Counted from the first letter of the stretch, positions 8,412 to 17,070 are shown. The stretch is DNA of 64,000 bases from CAYPHY01 sp964410625 (GCA_964410625.1 CAYPHY010000002.1:232617-296616), one strand, 5' to 3'. Translations and numbers: made by a program. The notes: a model not told the origin generated them from the letters alone.

Positions 8412-8884
8412 CGCAGACCACTCACTCCATTTAATATCACAGCAACAAACCGGCGTGCGTTTTTACGAACCGCTATTCACAAAAATTCGTGCTTGCTTAA
8501 CGCCCTTTGTCGCCAAAATCTTCTAAAATAAATTGTAATAAATAGCAACTGGCTATAGTACCAGATGGTTAGCCCCATGACAAATCGCCTGGGGCATTCC
8601 TTATTGTAAGCTAACCGCTTGTTAATTTCAATCAAGTAACGGCGGAAAGCCTCGCAAACAGAAACCGGGTTTCTTCGCTTTTACTAGCGCAAACCATTAC
8701 GTCGCTAGAAACCCGGTTTCTAAGACACCATGACACCATAGATGAGAAATCTGAGAAATCCCGCTTCGACGTGCTTTTCAGCCGTCAATATTCTAAAATA
8801 AGAGTGGTGAGTGGCCTGTGGCTACTGAATAGCAAACCTATTCACCAACCACTATTCACTTTTCACTTATTGAAAGAGGGTACA
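8412..8884. other. 473-bp intergenic region
   Basis: Divergent intergenic region between rplI (minus) and the small plus-strand gene at 8885. It is AT-rich and contains the paired 15-bp palindromes at 8660-8721. I see no convincing gene in it. It must hold the rplI promoter, which I could not place confidently. Confidence 0.6.
8660..8721. repeat. Twin AGAAACCGGGTTTCT palindromes
   Basis: AGAAACCGGGTTTCT (8660-8674) and AGAAACCCGGTTTCT (8707-8721) are each a near-perfect palindrome and together form a larger inverted repeat; GCTTTTACTAGCGC and CGTCGCTAG lie in the loop. A related AGAAACCAAGTTTCT occurs at 61726. The same word is familiar from intergenic DNA of filamentous cyanobacteria (recollection, not checked). 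Confidence 0.8.
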
Positions 8885-9202
8885 ATGGACGATTACGCGC
8901 AAGGTCTAAAGCTACTGCTCAGTTACGAGGTCAACCAAAGTACGCTACAAGAGTATTATCAATTTGTCATGGGACAATACGTACCAGCGTTACAGTCAAT
9001 GGGCTTGCAAATGAGCGAGGCGTGGCACACTGCTTACGGCAACGCGCCCAATCGCCTGATCGGCTTTGTCTGTACCGACCAACAAACGATGTCCCGCTTG
9101 CTCAATAGTGAACTGTGGGGGGACCTGAATGACGAACTGGAAAAGTACGTCACCGATCTAAATTATAAGGTGATCCCTTATCGGGGTGGTTTTCAATTGT
9201 AA
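8885..9202 (+). CDS. Hypothetical protein
   Basis: 105 residues, starting at ATG 8885 behind GAAAGAGGG; the open frame upstream reads through low-complexity intergenic DNA, so the longer start is rejected. Mixed alpha/beta pattern: LLLSYEVNQ strand, a helix (TLQEYYQFVMGQYVPALQSM), then strands and helices ending in YKVIPYRGGFQL. The size and order are compatible with a dimeric ferredoxin-like (alpha/beta barrel) fold such as NIPSNAP-type proteins, but I do not recognise the family. Confidence 0.6.
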   Translation: MDDYAQGLKLLLSYEVNQSTLQEYYQFVMGQYVPALQSMGLQMSEAWHTAYGNAPNRLIGFVCTDQQTMSRLLNSELWGDLNDELEKYVTDLNYKVIPYRGGFQL

Positions 9203-9210
9203 AGTTAAAC

Positions 9211-10014
9211 TTAGTGCCGCTTCGTTGAACTACGGCCGCGCAACCGGCGATAATTACGCACAAGTTCGCTCTCATCCAGAGCCAATTCAAACTCGCGTAA
9301 CCACTTTTCCACATAAACATCATCTAGCGCATCCCCCTGACGCTTAACAATGCTCTCTACATCTGCGTAATCGCGTGCCCGCAGGGATAATGATTTGTAG
9401 ATAATCAGGTCTTCCGCGCTACAAACTCGCACCGGTTTCTTTGGATCTAACTCAATAGTCTGGGCACGGCCGATAGCGACCTCATCAAAAATCGTGTCCG
9501 CCAGCATAATATCCACTCTTATTTCGGACGGAGCAAGAAAAAAAGCGATACCGTTTTGTCGCAATGCCTGGTCGGGGTCGGCGTTCAGCGGTGTATAGCC
9601 CGACAGTACCGACAGTACTTTTCCACGCTCTTCACGGCTCACCAACACTTTGACGTCTATATCACGGGTAAGTCGTGGCTCGCCCCAAATACCAACAGCT
9701 AACCCGCCGATTAATATCGAAGGCAAGCCTTCCCGCTCTAGCAATGTCTGAAGTTCAAAGAGTGCGTCAATTAACGTGTCCATAGTCGGTCGCCGGTACT
9801 GATCGATAGAGGCCAGCCGTGCTTGAAGCTGGATCATCGCCTGGTTGCGCCCCTCGCGAAAAAGCGGTTCCGTTTCGTCCAGCCAGCCAGCAAAGTCCTG
9901 TTGCAATTCCAAAAAGTGGCGCAAGCTCTCGGCCGCGCTCATTTCTCGTAGGAGGCGCGTTTCCTCAGCCTCAATAGCTTCCCAACCATCGCGAATATGA
10001 CTTAACGGTCTCAT
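9211..10014 (-). CDS. AbiEii/DUF6036-like nucleotidyltransferase
   Basis: 267 residues from ATG 10014. The N-terminal ~95 residues are a helical region (MRPLSHIRDGWEAIEAEETR). Then comes a nucleotidyltransferase core: LIGGLAVGIWGEPRLTRDID has the GG and DxD-type metal residues, and EIRVDIMLAD supplies the third acid. SAEDLIIYKSLSLRARDYADVE is the typical substrate-side helix of this group. Members act as toxins of AbiE-like systems or as stand-alone transferases; no partner antitoxin is adjacent. The start is supported by a promoter whose -10 box lies exactly 7 bp upstream (see 10022-10049). Confidence 0.72.
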   Translation of the reverse strand: MRPLSHIRDGWEAIEAEETRLLREMSAAESLRHFLELQQDFAGWLDETEPLFREGRNQAMIQLQARLASIDQYRRPTMDTLIDALFELQTLLEREGLPSILIGGLAVGIWGEPRLTRDIDVKVLVSREERGKVLSVLSGYTPLNADPDQALRQNGIAFFLAPSEIRVDIMLADTIFDEVAIGRAQTIELDPKKPVRVCSAEDLIIYKSLSLRARDYADVESIVKRQGDALDDVYVEKWLREFELALDESELVRNYRRLRGRSSTKRH

Positions 10015-10021
10015 TACAATG

Positions 10022-10049
10022 AATGTAACCCGATTTATAGAAATAGCAA
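10022..10049 (-). promoter_or_regulatory. Putative promoter giving a leaderless transcript
   Basis: On the minus strand TTGCTA (10049-10044), 16 bp, TACATT (10027-10022), then 7 bp to ATG 10014. Transcription would start at the ATG itself. There is no ribosome site. Confidence 0.55.
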
Positions 10050-10180
10050 GCTGCATTCCAGACGCCAAAGTATCTCTGTGCGTAAATTTGCACTCTTGCG
10101 TTATAGCTATTATCTATATACTATAGGTAATAAACACCGGGTAGCCGTATCCTTTAGGTTCTTAGTTGTATGAGGTAAAA

Positions 10181-11719
10181 ATGTCAAAGTTTGCTCTCTT
10201 AAAGTGGCCATCGTTTCTTTTTGTAATGCTTCTCATCTCTGTTCTTGCTTGTGGAGGAACGGACTCGCCAGAATTAGTTGCAACAGTAGAGCAGCGAAGT
10301 GATACTGAAGTTACGCAAGCACCTTCCTCAACCCAAGCCCAAGAAGGGTCGTCTACTACGACAGATGATGAACTAGCCGGGGAAGCCACCACAGAAGAAG
10401 TTGAAGACTCTTTAGCAGAATCAGAAACAAATGTGACCAGTGGGCAAGATACATTTACTGTTGGTGATGTTGTCACTATTGGTGATTCTGTCTTAGTTGT
10501 TCTTGGGTGGGAGGAGGTCGAAGGCGATCAGATCATTCAACCAGATGAAGGGAATAGGTTTATCGCCGTTGAATTAATATTGGTCAACCAAGGGACAGGG
10601 GCCACTTCTATTTCAACTGTTCTTCAAATGACTGTTAAAGATTCCTCCGCTCAAACGTATAACGCTGAATTGTTTGCGCCGACATCTGATGGTCAGAGTG
10701 GCGTTGATGGAGAGCTTTCACCAGGAGAACGCGTTCGAGGAAAAGTTGCATTTCAAGTACCGATAGACGCTCAAGGCCTCCAATTCGTCTATGACGAAAG
10801 CATGTTTGGAGCTGGTAGAGTGTTTGTAGATCTAGGGTCAACGCCTATTATCCTAGAACCACCAACAGAGATAGCGGGAGAAACTGAGCAGCAGATCTTT
10901 GAAATTGGTGAAGTTGTTAGTATTGGGGACAGCCTGCTGACTGTTCTAGGCTGGGAGGAGCTTCAAGCTGATGATTTTTCTCAGCCAAGTGAGGGCAACA
11001 AATTTATAGCTGTTGACCTGCTTTTAGTTAATCTTAGTGATGCCACTGCTTCAATCTCAACTCTCCTGCAAACCTCTCTAAAGAATGATGCAGGACAAAC
11101 GTATTCCCCTGATCTCCTGGCAGCCACATTAGCAGACATAGCTCAACCCGATGGCAAGCTAACACCTGGTGAACCGGTACGCGGAAAGATTGGGTTTCAG
11201 GTTCCTATGGAGAATTCTGGCTTGTTATTTGTGTTCGATGGGGATGTATTTGACTTTGGCAAAGTGAATGTTGCTCTTGGAGCAGAACCGAGCAGTGTTG
11301 AGATTCCAACCGAATGGGCCGGTCCCTATCCTCTATCGGGTGTACCCGTAGGTGAGACGGTTACCATTGATGATCTGGCTATTACTGTGAACGAAGCATC
11401 AACAATGGCAAGTGGCGATTTCATGAAACCACGAGCAGGGTTTCAATACTTAGTAGTAGATTTGACCATTGAGAATCTCTCACCAGAAGCGCAACCGATT
11501 TCGACACTCCTGCAAATGAACCTGAAAGGCAATGCAGGCACCACCTATGCGGTAGATGCATTTGCACCTGGTGAATCGTCAGTGGATGGGGAGTTGGCAC
11601 CGGGCGAAACAAAACGTGGGCAGGTTGGTTTTCAGGTTCCCCTTGATGCGTCTAATCTTTCATTTGTCTTCGATCCGGGACCATTCATAGACGATAAGGC
11701 GGTAGTTACATTGCCATAA
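10181..11719 (+). CDS. Lipoprotein with three tandem DUF4352 repeats
   Basis: 512 residues from ATG 10181, preceded by GAGGTAAAA. A lipoprotein signal (FLFVMLLISVLAC, lipobox LAC) is followed by a Ser/Thr/Glu-rich linker. Three repeats of about 125 residues follow, beginning near TFTVGDVVTIGDSVLVVLGWEE, EIGEVVSIGDSLLTVLGWEE and VPVGETVTIDDLAITV. Each carries the DUF4352 pattern (FIAVELILVN; SISTVLQM; DGELSPGERVRGKVAFQVP). DUF4352 is an immunoglobulin-like extracellular domain of unknown role. The gene is clearly more AT-rich than its neighbours and contains no CGGCCG hexamer, suggesting recent acquisition. Confidence 0.85.
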   Translation: MSKFALLKWPSFLFVMLLISVLACGGTDSPELVATVEQRSDTEVTQAPSSTQAQEGSSTTTDDELAGEATTEEVEDSLAESETNVTSGQDTFTVGDVVTIGDSVLVVLGWEEVEGDQIIQPDEGNRFIAVELILVNQGTGATSISTVLQMTVKDSSAQTYNAELFAPTSDGQSGVDGELSPGERVRGKVAFQVPIDAQGLQFVYDESMFGAGRVFVDLGSTPIILEPPTEIAGETEQQIFEIGEVVSIGDSLLTVLGWEELQADDFSQPSEGNKFIAVDLLLVNLSDATASISTLLQTSLKNDAGQTYSPDLLAATLADIAQPDGKLTPGEPVRGKIGFQVPMENSGLLFVFDGDVFDFGKVNVALGAEPSSVEIPTEWAGPYPLSGVPVGETVTIDDLAITVNEASTMASGDFMKPRAGFQYLVVDLTIENLSPEAQPISTLLQMNLKGNAGTTYAVDAFAPGESSVDGELAPGETKRGQVGFQVPLDASNLSFVFDPGPFIDDKAVVTLP

Positions 11720-11780
11720 GTGGCACCTCTTAAATAAATATTAAGAAGTACATCACTACTGTGAATGCTGCACTTGGTGT

Positions 11781-11813
11781 AGTGCGATTGTTTGCCAAGC
11801 AAACAATCGCACT
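11781..11813. terminator. Perfect 15-bp stem (family K), putative terminator
   Basis: AGTGCGATTGTTTGC and GCAAACAATCGCACT flank a CAA loop, with no mismatch. It lies 60 bp beyond the DUF4352 lipoprotein stop. No U-tract follows, so intrinsic termination is uncertain. Confidence 0.5.
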
Positions 11814-11878
11814 GCAAGCCTCAACAGCTTTTCTAAAATTGAATTCTGTAAATGCTACACCTTGTTCCTTAGCGTAGC

Positions 11879-11907
11879 TTGGAATTGCCCTTCTAGCTGG
11901 CTACAAT
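11879..11907 (+). promoter_or_regulatory. Putative promoter for the rarA fusion gene (leaderless)
   Basis: TTGGAA (11879-11884), 17 bp, TACAAT (11902-11907), then 7 bp to ATG 11915. Transcription is predicted to begin at the start codon; no Shine-Dalgarno sequence is present. Confidence 0.6.
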
Positions 11908-11914
11908 TCCATAT

Positions 11915-14155
11915 ATGGAACTTTTCGCTGCTGGACGAAAGGAACAAATCGAAAGAGAGTCGCCGCTTGCCAACCGAATGCGGCCGCGCACGCTGGATGA
12001 GTATGTCGGCCAAGACCATATCCTCGGCCCCGGCCGTTTGTTGCGCCGGGCGATCCAGGCCGACCAGCTATCCTCGCTGATCTTCTACGGCCCGCCGGGG
12101 ACGGGCAAGACCACACTGGCGATGGTCATCGCCAACAGCACCGAAAGCCACTTCATCACCATCAACGCCGTCCTCGCCGGGGTGAAAGAGATCCGCGAGG
12201 CGATTGCCACGGCCGTCGAACGACGCAATCTCTACGGCCAGCGCACCACCCTCTTTGTGGATGAAGTCCATCGCTGGAACAAAGCCCAACAAGACGCGCT
12301 GCTCCCCCACGTCGAAAATGGGACGATCATCCTCATCGGCGCGACCACCGAAAATCCTTACTTCGAGGTCAATAAAGCCCTCGTCAGCCGCAGCCGGATA
12401 TTTCAGCTACGGCCGCTGACCCCTGATGATCTGCGCCAGATCGCCCTCAACACCCTGGCTGACACCGAGCGCGGCTATGGCCATCTGAACGTTGATCTCC
12501 ATCCCGACGCCCTCGACCATCTGGTGGATGTCGCCAACGGCGATGCGCGAGGCGTATTGAACGCTCTCGAATTGGCCGTTGAGACCACACCGCCGAATGA
12601 GGATGGGGTAATTGTCATTGACCTGGAGGTGGCCGAGGAGTCTATCCAACGCCGCGCCGTTCTCTATGACAAAGACGGCGACGCCCATTACGACACCATC
12701 TCCGCCTTCATCAAAAGCCTGCGTGGTTCCGACCCTGACGCCGCGCTCTATTGGATGGCGCGGATGGTCTATGCCGGGGAAGACCCCCGCTTCATCTTCC
12801 GCCGTATGGCGATCTTCGCTGGGGAAGATGTGGGCATGGCCGACCCGCAGGCGATCAACGTCGTCGTCAGTTGCTGGGAGACATTTGAGCGCATTGGCCT
12901 GCCGGAAGGTCGCTTCCCGCTGGCCTTGGCCGCCACCTATCTTGCCACCGCGCCAAAGTCCAACTCCGCTTTTGCCTTTTTTGATGCGCTGGCGGCCGTC
13001 GAAAAAGAGCAAGAAACGGCCGTCCCCAACCATCTCAAAGACGGCAACCGCGACAAAGAGGGCTTTGGGCATGGACAGGGCTATCTCTATCCCCATGCCT
13101 ATCGCGACCATTGGGTGGCGCAACAGTATTTGCCCGACGCGCTGCAAGGGAAGGTCTTTTACCAGCCGAGCGACCAGGGGTATGAGCGCGAAATCCGCGA
13201 CGAAGTAGCCCGCCGCCGCGAAGCCCAACTGGCGGCGATGGTCGAGCAGGACACGGCCGCCTTTGAGGAAGTGTGGAGCACCAGCCCGACCAATCGCAGC
13301 CGTGACGCCTGGCTGCAACGCGCCATCGCCGGAAGCAGCAAACAACTAGGCGGACTACGCGAACGACTGTTTGAGCTGGCGGCCGTCCAACGCCACCACC
13401 TTGTCCTTGATGTCAACGCCGGTAGCGGGCTGCTAACCTGGGAAGCGGTACGCCGCGCCCCAGAGGGTGGCGTGTGGGCCTTGACCGCCGAAGCCAATGC
13501 GGGTGAAGCATTGCGCCAACAAGCCGAACGCCTGCCGGAAATCGAACAGCCGGCCGTCCTCATCGGCGAAATCACCGAACTCGACTACTTACTGGCTCTA
13601 CGCGGAGAAGAGGATATTCGCTTTGACCGCATCCTGGGGCGCAATCTACTCTCAGCCATTGATGGCGCAACACGCCAGGCCATTCTCCAGGCACTCGCCG
13701 CTAAACTGTTGCCCGGCGGCCGTCTCGTTTTCTCCCAACCCATCCCCCGACGCGGCCAACGCCTCTACCAACTGGTGGATTGGGGCAGCGATGAAGAGCT
13801 GAAAGACAAAGTGGCAGCGGCCGAGGAAGCGATCTACGCCGATCCCGCTGATCCATTGGTCAATTGGGATGCGGCCGATTTGGAAGCCGATCTACAAGCC
13901 ATTGCAACGTGGCAAAGTGTCCAGGTGAGCATTGAAACACAGACGGAGCAACGACGGATCACGGCCGCCCACCTATCCCGTTGGTTTGGAGAGGGCCAGG
14001 GAGACGGCCGCCGTTCCTATGGGCAGCGGCTGCTGGATAGTGGGATGACGGCCGAGGAGCGTAAAGCCGTCGAAACCCGTTACCGGCGGCAGTTGTTAGA
14101 GCAGATGGTGGACTGGGGAACGGCCGTTGCTTACATCCAAGCCATTGCTGCTTAA
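11915..14155 (+). CDS. RarA/MgsA-type AAA ATPase fused to a methyltransferase-like domain
   Basis: 746 residues, whereas RarA alone is about 430-450. Residues 1-430 are a complete RarA: Walker A GPPGTGKT (59-66), Walker B LFVDEVHR (113-120), sensor-1 region IGATTENPYFEVN, SRSRIF arginine finger area, and the C-terminal tetramer domain (GHGQGYLYPHAYRDHWVAQQYLP). From about residue 480 a Rossmann methyltransferase-like fold follows: motif I LVLDVNAGSGLL, acidic strand end ALTAEANAGEA, RFDRILGRNLL, and LLPGGRLVFSQP. RarA acts at stalled replication forks and on ssDNA gaps. The substrate of the second domain is unknown. Similar fusions occur, as I recall, in cyanobacteria. Confidence 0.88.
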   Translation: MELFAAGRKEQIERESPLANRMRPRTLDEYVGQDHILGPGRLLRRAIQADQLSSLIFYGPPGTGKTTLAMVIANSTESHFITINAVLAGVKEIREAIATAVERRNLYGQRTTLFVDEVHRWNKAQQDALLPHVENGTIILIGATTENPYFEVNKALVSRSRIFQLRPLTPDDLRQIALNTLADTERGYGHLNVDLHPDALDHLVDVANGDARGVLNALELAVETTPPNEDGVIVIDLEVAEESIQRRAVLYDKDGDAHYDTISAFIKSLRGSDPDAALYWMARMVYAGEDPRFIFRRMAIFAGEDVGMADPQAINVVVSCWETFERIGLPEGRFPLALAATYLATAPKSNSAFAFFDALAAVEKEQETAVPNHLKDGNRDKEGFGHGQGYLYPHAYRDHWVAQQYLPDALQGKVFYQPSDQGYEREIRDEVARRREAQLAAMVEQDTAAFEEVWSTSPTNRSRDAWLQRAIAGSSKQLGGLRERLFELAAVQRHHLVLDVNAGSGLLTWEAVRRAPEGGVWALTAEANAGEALRQQAERLPEIEQPAVLIGEITELDYLLALRGEEDIRFDRILGRNLLSAIDGATRQAILQALAAKLLPGGRLVFSQPIPRRGQRLYQLVDWGSDEELKDKVAAAEEAIYADPADPLVNWDAADLEADLQAIATWQSVQVSIETQTEQRRITAAHLSRWFGEGQGDGRRSYGQRLLDSGMTAEERKAVETRYRRQLLEQMVDWGTAVAYIQAIAA

Positions 14156-14222
14156 GCAGTTGCTGCCTAAAGCGGAGCTATCCCTACAAATGCCAGCTAG
14201 CGTCAGACTCAGATCGCCCACA

Positions 14223-15050
14223 TCATTGGCTTTCAGATTGCGCTGCTTTCCAGTAGAAACTATCAAGGTTGCAGAGATGGCTGAAACCCAGGCGCAGATA
14301 AACGGGGAAACCCATTGGCGAGGAGTGCAAAATGCCGAGCCGGTATCCCATCTTGTGGGCATCCCGCAAGGCAGCCAGGGTTACGGCCGCGCCAAGCCCC
14401 TGCCTTCGTGCCTCCGGCCGCGTTGAAACGCAGTAGATTCCGGCCACCCCTGCGCCTAGAAAGAGCGCGGCCGTTGCCACCGGCTCATCGCTTAAATATC
14501 CAAGATAGCAGCGGAAGTCTCCGCCAAAGCCAAAGTCAGTTATCAATTGTTGGAAATCCGCTTGCCACGTGTTGGGAAATCCAAATCCATTCACCAACGT
14601 GCTGGCCCAGGTTTGCAGCGTTTCCCCATCCTGCACGGCCGCGACACGAAACGGCGCGGGGACGGGAACGGTTTCAGTCAGGGCGTCGAGATCGGCCGCC
14701 ATCCCGGGCGTGTCAGTGCTATAGCCGAAACCGTTGGTGAATAGGGGTTGTTCCCAGGCGGCCGTCTCCAACCCTTCCCCAACCCACCAGGTAAAGAGGC
14801 GAACGCTTCGTGCCTGGAAGTAGGCCAATGTCTCACAGATGATTTCTGTTTCATCAGCTGCCGGGGGACGAGTAACCAGCACCCCATTGAACCAGGGATG
14901 GGCGATGCCGCTATGCCAGCGGAGCAACCCTTCGCCCTTATAGAACTCAACATGCGGCGAACGGCGCAGGTAGCGAAAAAAAGCATAAAGATTGCCGCGA
15001 ATCGCTTTAGCCATTGCTGAAGTAGACAAATCCTGTAATACGGTATTCAT
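14223..15050 (-). CDS. GNAT family N-acetyltransferase
   Basis: 275 residues from ATG 15050, which has AGGAAAGG upstream; an in-frame extension to 15113 lacks such a site. The N-terminal half is a degenerate, GNAT-like fold with WFNGVLVTRPP. The C-terminal half carries the acetyl-CoA motif A: GIYCVSTRPEARRQGLGAAV (RRQGLG pyrophosphate loop), followed by the helix LAALRDAHKMGYRLGIL and the strand GFPVYLRLGF. The acceptor substrate is unknown. It is convergent with the rarA fusion gene. Confidence 0.82.
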   Translation of the reverse strand: MNTVLQDLSTSAMAKAIRGNLYAFFRYLRRSPHVEFYKGEGLLRWHSGIAHPWFNGVLVTRPPAADETEIICETLAYFQARSVRLFTWWVGEGLETAAWEQPLFTNGFGYSTDTPGMAADLDALTETVPVPAPFRVAAVQDGETLQTWASTLVNGFGFPNTWQADFQQLITDFGFGGDFRCYLGYLSDEPVATAALFLGAGVAGIYCVSTRPEARRQGLGAAVTLAALRDAHKMGYRLGILHSSPMGFPVYLRLGFSHLCNLDSFYWKAAQSESQ

Positions 15051-15101
15051 CGCCGACCTTTCCTCATCTAACCTACCTGATTGCAACCTCCCTCTTACTG
15101 C

Positions 15102-15159
15102 TGACCCTGTCACCCCTACCTTGTCACCTTTTCACCTTGTCACCCCCTCACCTTGTCAA
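15102..15159. repeat. TGTCACC direct repeat
   Basis: Words CTGTCACCCCTAC, TTGTCACCTT, TTCACCTTGTCACCCCC and TCACCTTGTCA stand in tandem in the gap between the divergent acetyltransferase and xylA genes. There is no inverted partner, unlike most other repeat loci here. Confidence 0.75.
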
Positions 15160-15262
15160 CAGCGCTACACTCAGCGCCCACCTCGTCCGGTAATAATGGC
15201 GTACCTCGCTGACTCTGGCATAATAGAGGCACACACAATTATACCCTACAAGTGAAGGTTCT

Positions 15263-16426
15263 ATGATGTATACCCCTAAACCAGAACACAAATTTACGTT
15301 TGGACTGTGGACGGTCGGCAGCGTCGGCCGCGACCCCTTTGGCGAACCAGTGCGTAATGCACTCTCTCCGGTGGAGATTGTCCACCTGCTGGCGGAAGTC
15401 GGCGCGTGGGGAGTCAATTTCCACGACAACGACCTGGTTCCGATTACGGCTACAGCGGCCGAACGCGACCAGATCGTCCGTGACTTCAAAAAGGCACTGG
15501 ATGACACCGGGCTGGTCGTGCCGATGGCGACGACCAACCTCTTCACCGATCCCGCTTTTCGTGATGGCGCATTCACCAGCAATGACCCCGAAGTCCGTGC
15601 CTACGCGCTACACAAGACGATGCACGCCATTGATCTCGGCGTGGAGTTGGGGGCGAAAGTCTACGTTTTTTGGGGCGGCCGCGAAGGGACGGAAACCGAC
15701 GCCGGGAAGAACCCCCTCGACGCTGGAAAGTGGTTCCGCGAGGCGCTCAACTTCCTCTGCGACTATGCCATTGATCAGGGGTATGACCTCAAATTCGCCC
15801 TGGAACCAAAGCCCAACGAGCCACGCGGCGACCTTTACCTGCCCTCCGTCGGCTCGATGCTCGGCTTCATCGCCACGCTCGACCACCCGGAGATGGTGGG
15901 TGTCAATCCCGAAGTGGCCCACGAACACATGGCCGGGCTGAACTTCACCCACGCCGTTGCCCAGGCCTGGGATGCGGGCAAGCTGTTCCACATTGACCTC
16001 AATGACCAGTCCCTCGGCCGCTACGACCAGGACTTCCGCTTCGGAGCGCATAATCCAAAGTCCGCTTTCTTCCTGGTCAAGTTCCTCGAAGATGTCGGCT
16101 ATGACGGGTCGCGCCACTTCGACGCCCACGCCTACCGCACGGCCGATCTGGAGGATGTGAAAGCGTTCGCTCGCGGCTGTATGCGCACTTATCTGATCCT
16201 CAAAGAAAAGGCGCAGCAATTTAACCAAGATGCGGAGATTCAGGCGTTGCTGGCGGAGATCACCGACGACGACGGCAGCATGAGCGCGTACCAGGGGGCG
16301 TATTCGGCCGACAAAGCGGCGGCGCTGAAAGCCCACACCTTCGACCGTCCGGCCCTCGGCCGTCGCGGCCAACCCTATGAACGCCTCGACCAGCTGACGG
16401 TTGAGTTGCTCTTGGGCGTGCGCTAA
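15263..16426 (+). CDS. xylA: Xylose isomerase
   Basis: 387 residues, the length of the short (class I, actinobacterial-type) enzymes. The catalytic base histidine is H54 in NFHDNDL. The metal-binding carboxylate segment is LEPKPNEPRGD; HIDLNDQ and the DAHAYR region provide further metal ligands. The enzyme interconverts D-xylose and D-xylulose (and glucose/fructose) in the cytoplasm. GTGAAGG precedes the start. The kinase for the product, xylB, lies 1.2 kb downstream on the same strand, separated by a glyoxalase-fold gene and an acetyltransferase gene. Confidence 0.96.
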   Translation: MMYTPKPEHKFTFGLWTVGSVGRDPFGEPVRNALSPVEIVHLLAEVGAWGVNFHDNDLVPITATAAERDQIVRDFKKALDDTGLVVPMATTNLFTDPAFRDGAFTSNDPEVRAYALHKTMHAIDLGVELGAKVYVFWGGREGTETDAGKNPLDAGKWFREALNFLCDYAIDQGYDLKFALEPKPNEPRGDLYLPSVGSMLGFIATLDHPEMVGVNPEVAHEHMAGLNFTHAVAQAWDAGKLFHIDLNDQSLGRYDQDFRFGAHNPKSAFFLVKFLEDVGYDGSRHFDAHAYRTADLEDVKAFARGCMRTYLILKEKAQQFNQDAEIQALLAEITDDDGSMSAYQGAYSADKAAALKAHTFDRPALGRRGQPYERLDQLTVELLLGVR

Positions 16427-16432
16427 GAATGG

Positions 16433-16501
16433 CTCACGCAAAGACGCAAAGAACGCAAAGAATAAAAGAAAAACTTTGCGACCTTTGCGACTTTGCGTGA
16501 G
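16433..16501. repeat. Family G hairpin (ACGCAAAG words)
   Basis: CTCACGCAAAGACGCAAAG... (16433-16460) pairs with ...CTTTGCGACTTTGCGTGAG (16474-16501), arms of 28 nt with few mismatches. It starts 7 bp after the xylA stop and ends 13 bp before the next ATG, so it may attenuate read-through inside the cluster. Confidence 0.85.
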
Positions 16502-16513
16502 ATAAGGAATACC

Positions 16514-16927
16514 ATGATTAAGCAAATGGCTCATGTATGTATTGGGGCGAAGAATTTGGCGGAGACGGAACGATTTTATTGTGACGTGTTGGGGTTGACG
16601 AAGAAATTTGACTTTGACAAGGGCGGCGAGGAAATCGGCTTTTACATTGACCTCGGCGGCAACACATTTGTCGAAGTCTTTGCGGATTCAGAGATGAATG
16701 AGGGACAACGGCCGCCGATCAAACATTTCTGCCTGGAAGTGGAGGATATAGACGCGGTGATCGCCGCCGTGCGCGAGAAGGGTTGGACGATCAGCGACAA
16801 AAAGTTTGGTGCAGATAATGCCTGGCAAGCGTGGATCAACGACCCTAGCGGCGTGGCGATCGAACTGCATCAATATACGGCCGAAAGCTCGCAATATACC
16901 GGCCAAGCTTGTCTGGTTGACTGGTAA
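16514..16927 (+). CDS. VOC (glyoxalase/bleomycin-resistance) family protein
   Basis: 137 residues from ATG 16514 behind ATAAGGA. Two beta-alpha-beta-beta-beta modules are visible: AHVCIGAKNLAETERFYCDVLGL with IDLGGNTFVEVFAD, and HFCLEVEDIDAVIAAVREKG with WINDPSGVAIELHQY. The histidine and glutamate positions typical of the metal site are present (H in MAHVCIG, E in FVEVFAD, H in KHFCLEV, E in AIELHQY). It could act as a lyase, epimerase or dioxygenase; the substrate is unknown. Its position between xylA and xylB suggests co-transcription with xylose genes. Confidence 0.85.
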   Translation: MIKQMAHVCIGAKNLAETERFYCDVLGLTKKFDFDKGGEEIGFYIDLGGNTFVEVFADSEMNEGQRPPIKHFCLEVEDIDAVIAAVREKGWTISDKKFGADNAWQAWINDPSGVAIELHQYTAESSQYTGQACLVDW

Positions 16928-16930
16928 GCT

Positions 16931-17055
16931 GATCCACGAATTGGCACGAATTTTCGTAATTGTTCAGACCTCTGAGGTTTTTTCCTCAGCGACGCTCTAA
17001 ATTGAGTATCAAAACCTCAGAGGTCTCTAGGGGACTGTTCGTGAAAATTCGTGGA
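16931..17055. repeat. Nested hairpins: family F outer, AGACCTCTGAGGTTTT inner
   Basis: Outer arms GATCCACGAATTGGCACG (from 16931) and CGTGAAAATTCGTGGAC (17039-17055) are separated by an inner pair, CAGACCTCTGAGGTTTT (16965-16981) and AAAACCTCAGAGGTCT (17011-17026). One element appears to sit in the loop of another. Confidence 0.8.
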
Positions 17056-17070
17056 CATTGAGTTTAGCCC

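Noticed and set aside
12407..13345. 312-codon antisense frame inside the rarA fusion gene
   Set aside because: It overlaps conserved RarA coding sequence; its product shows no recognisable motif.
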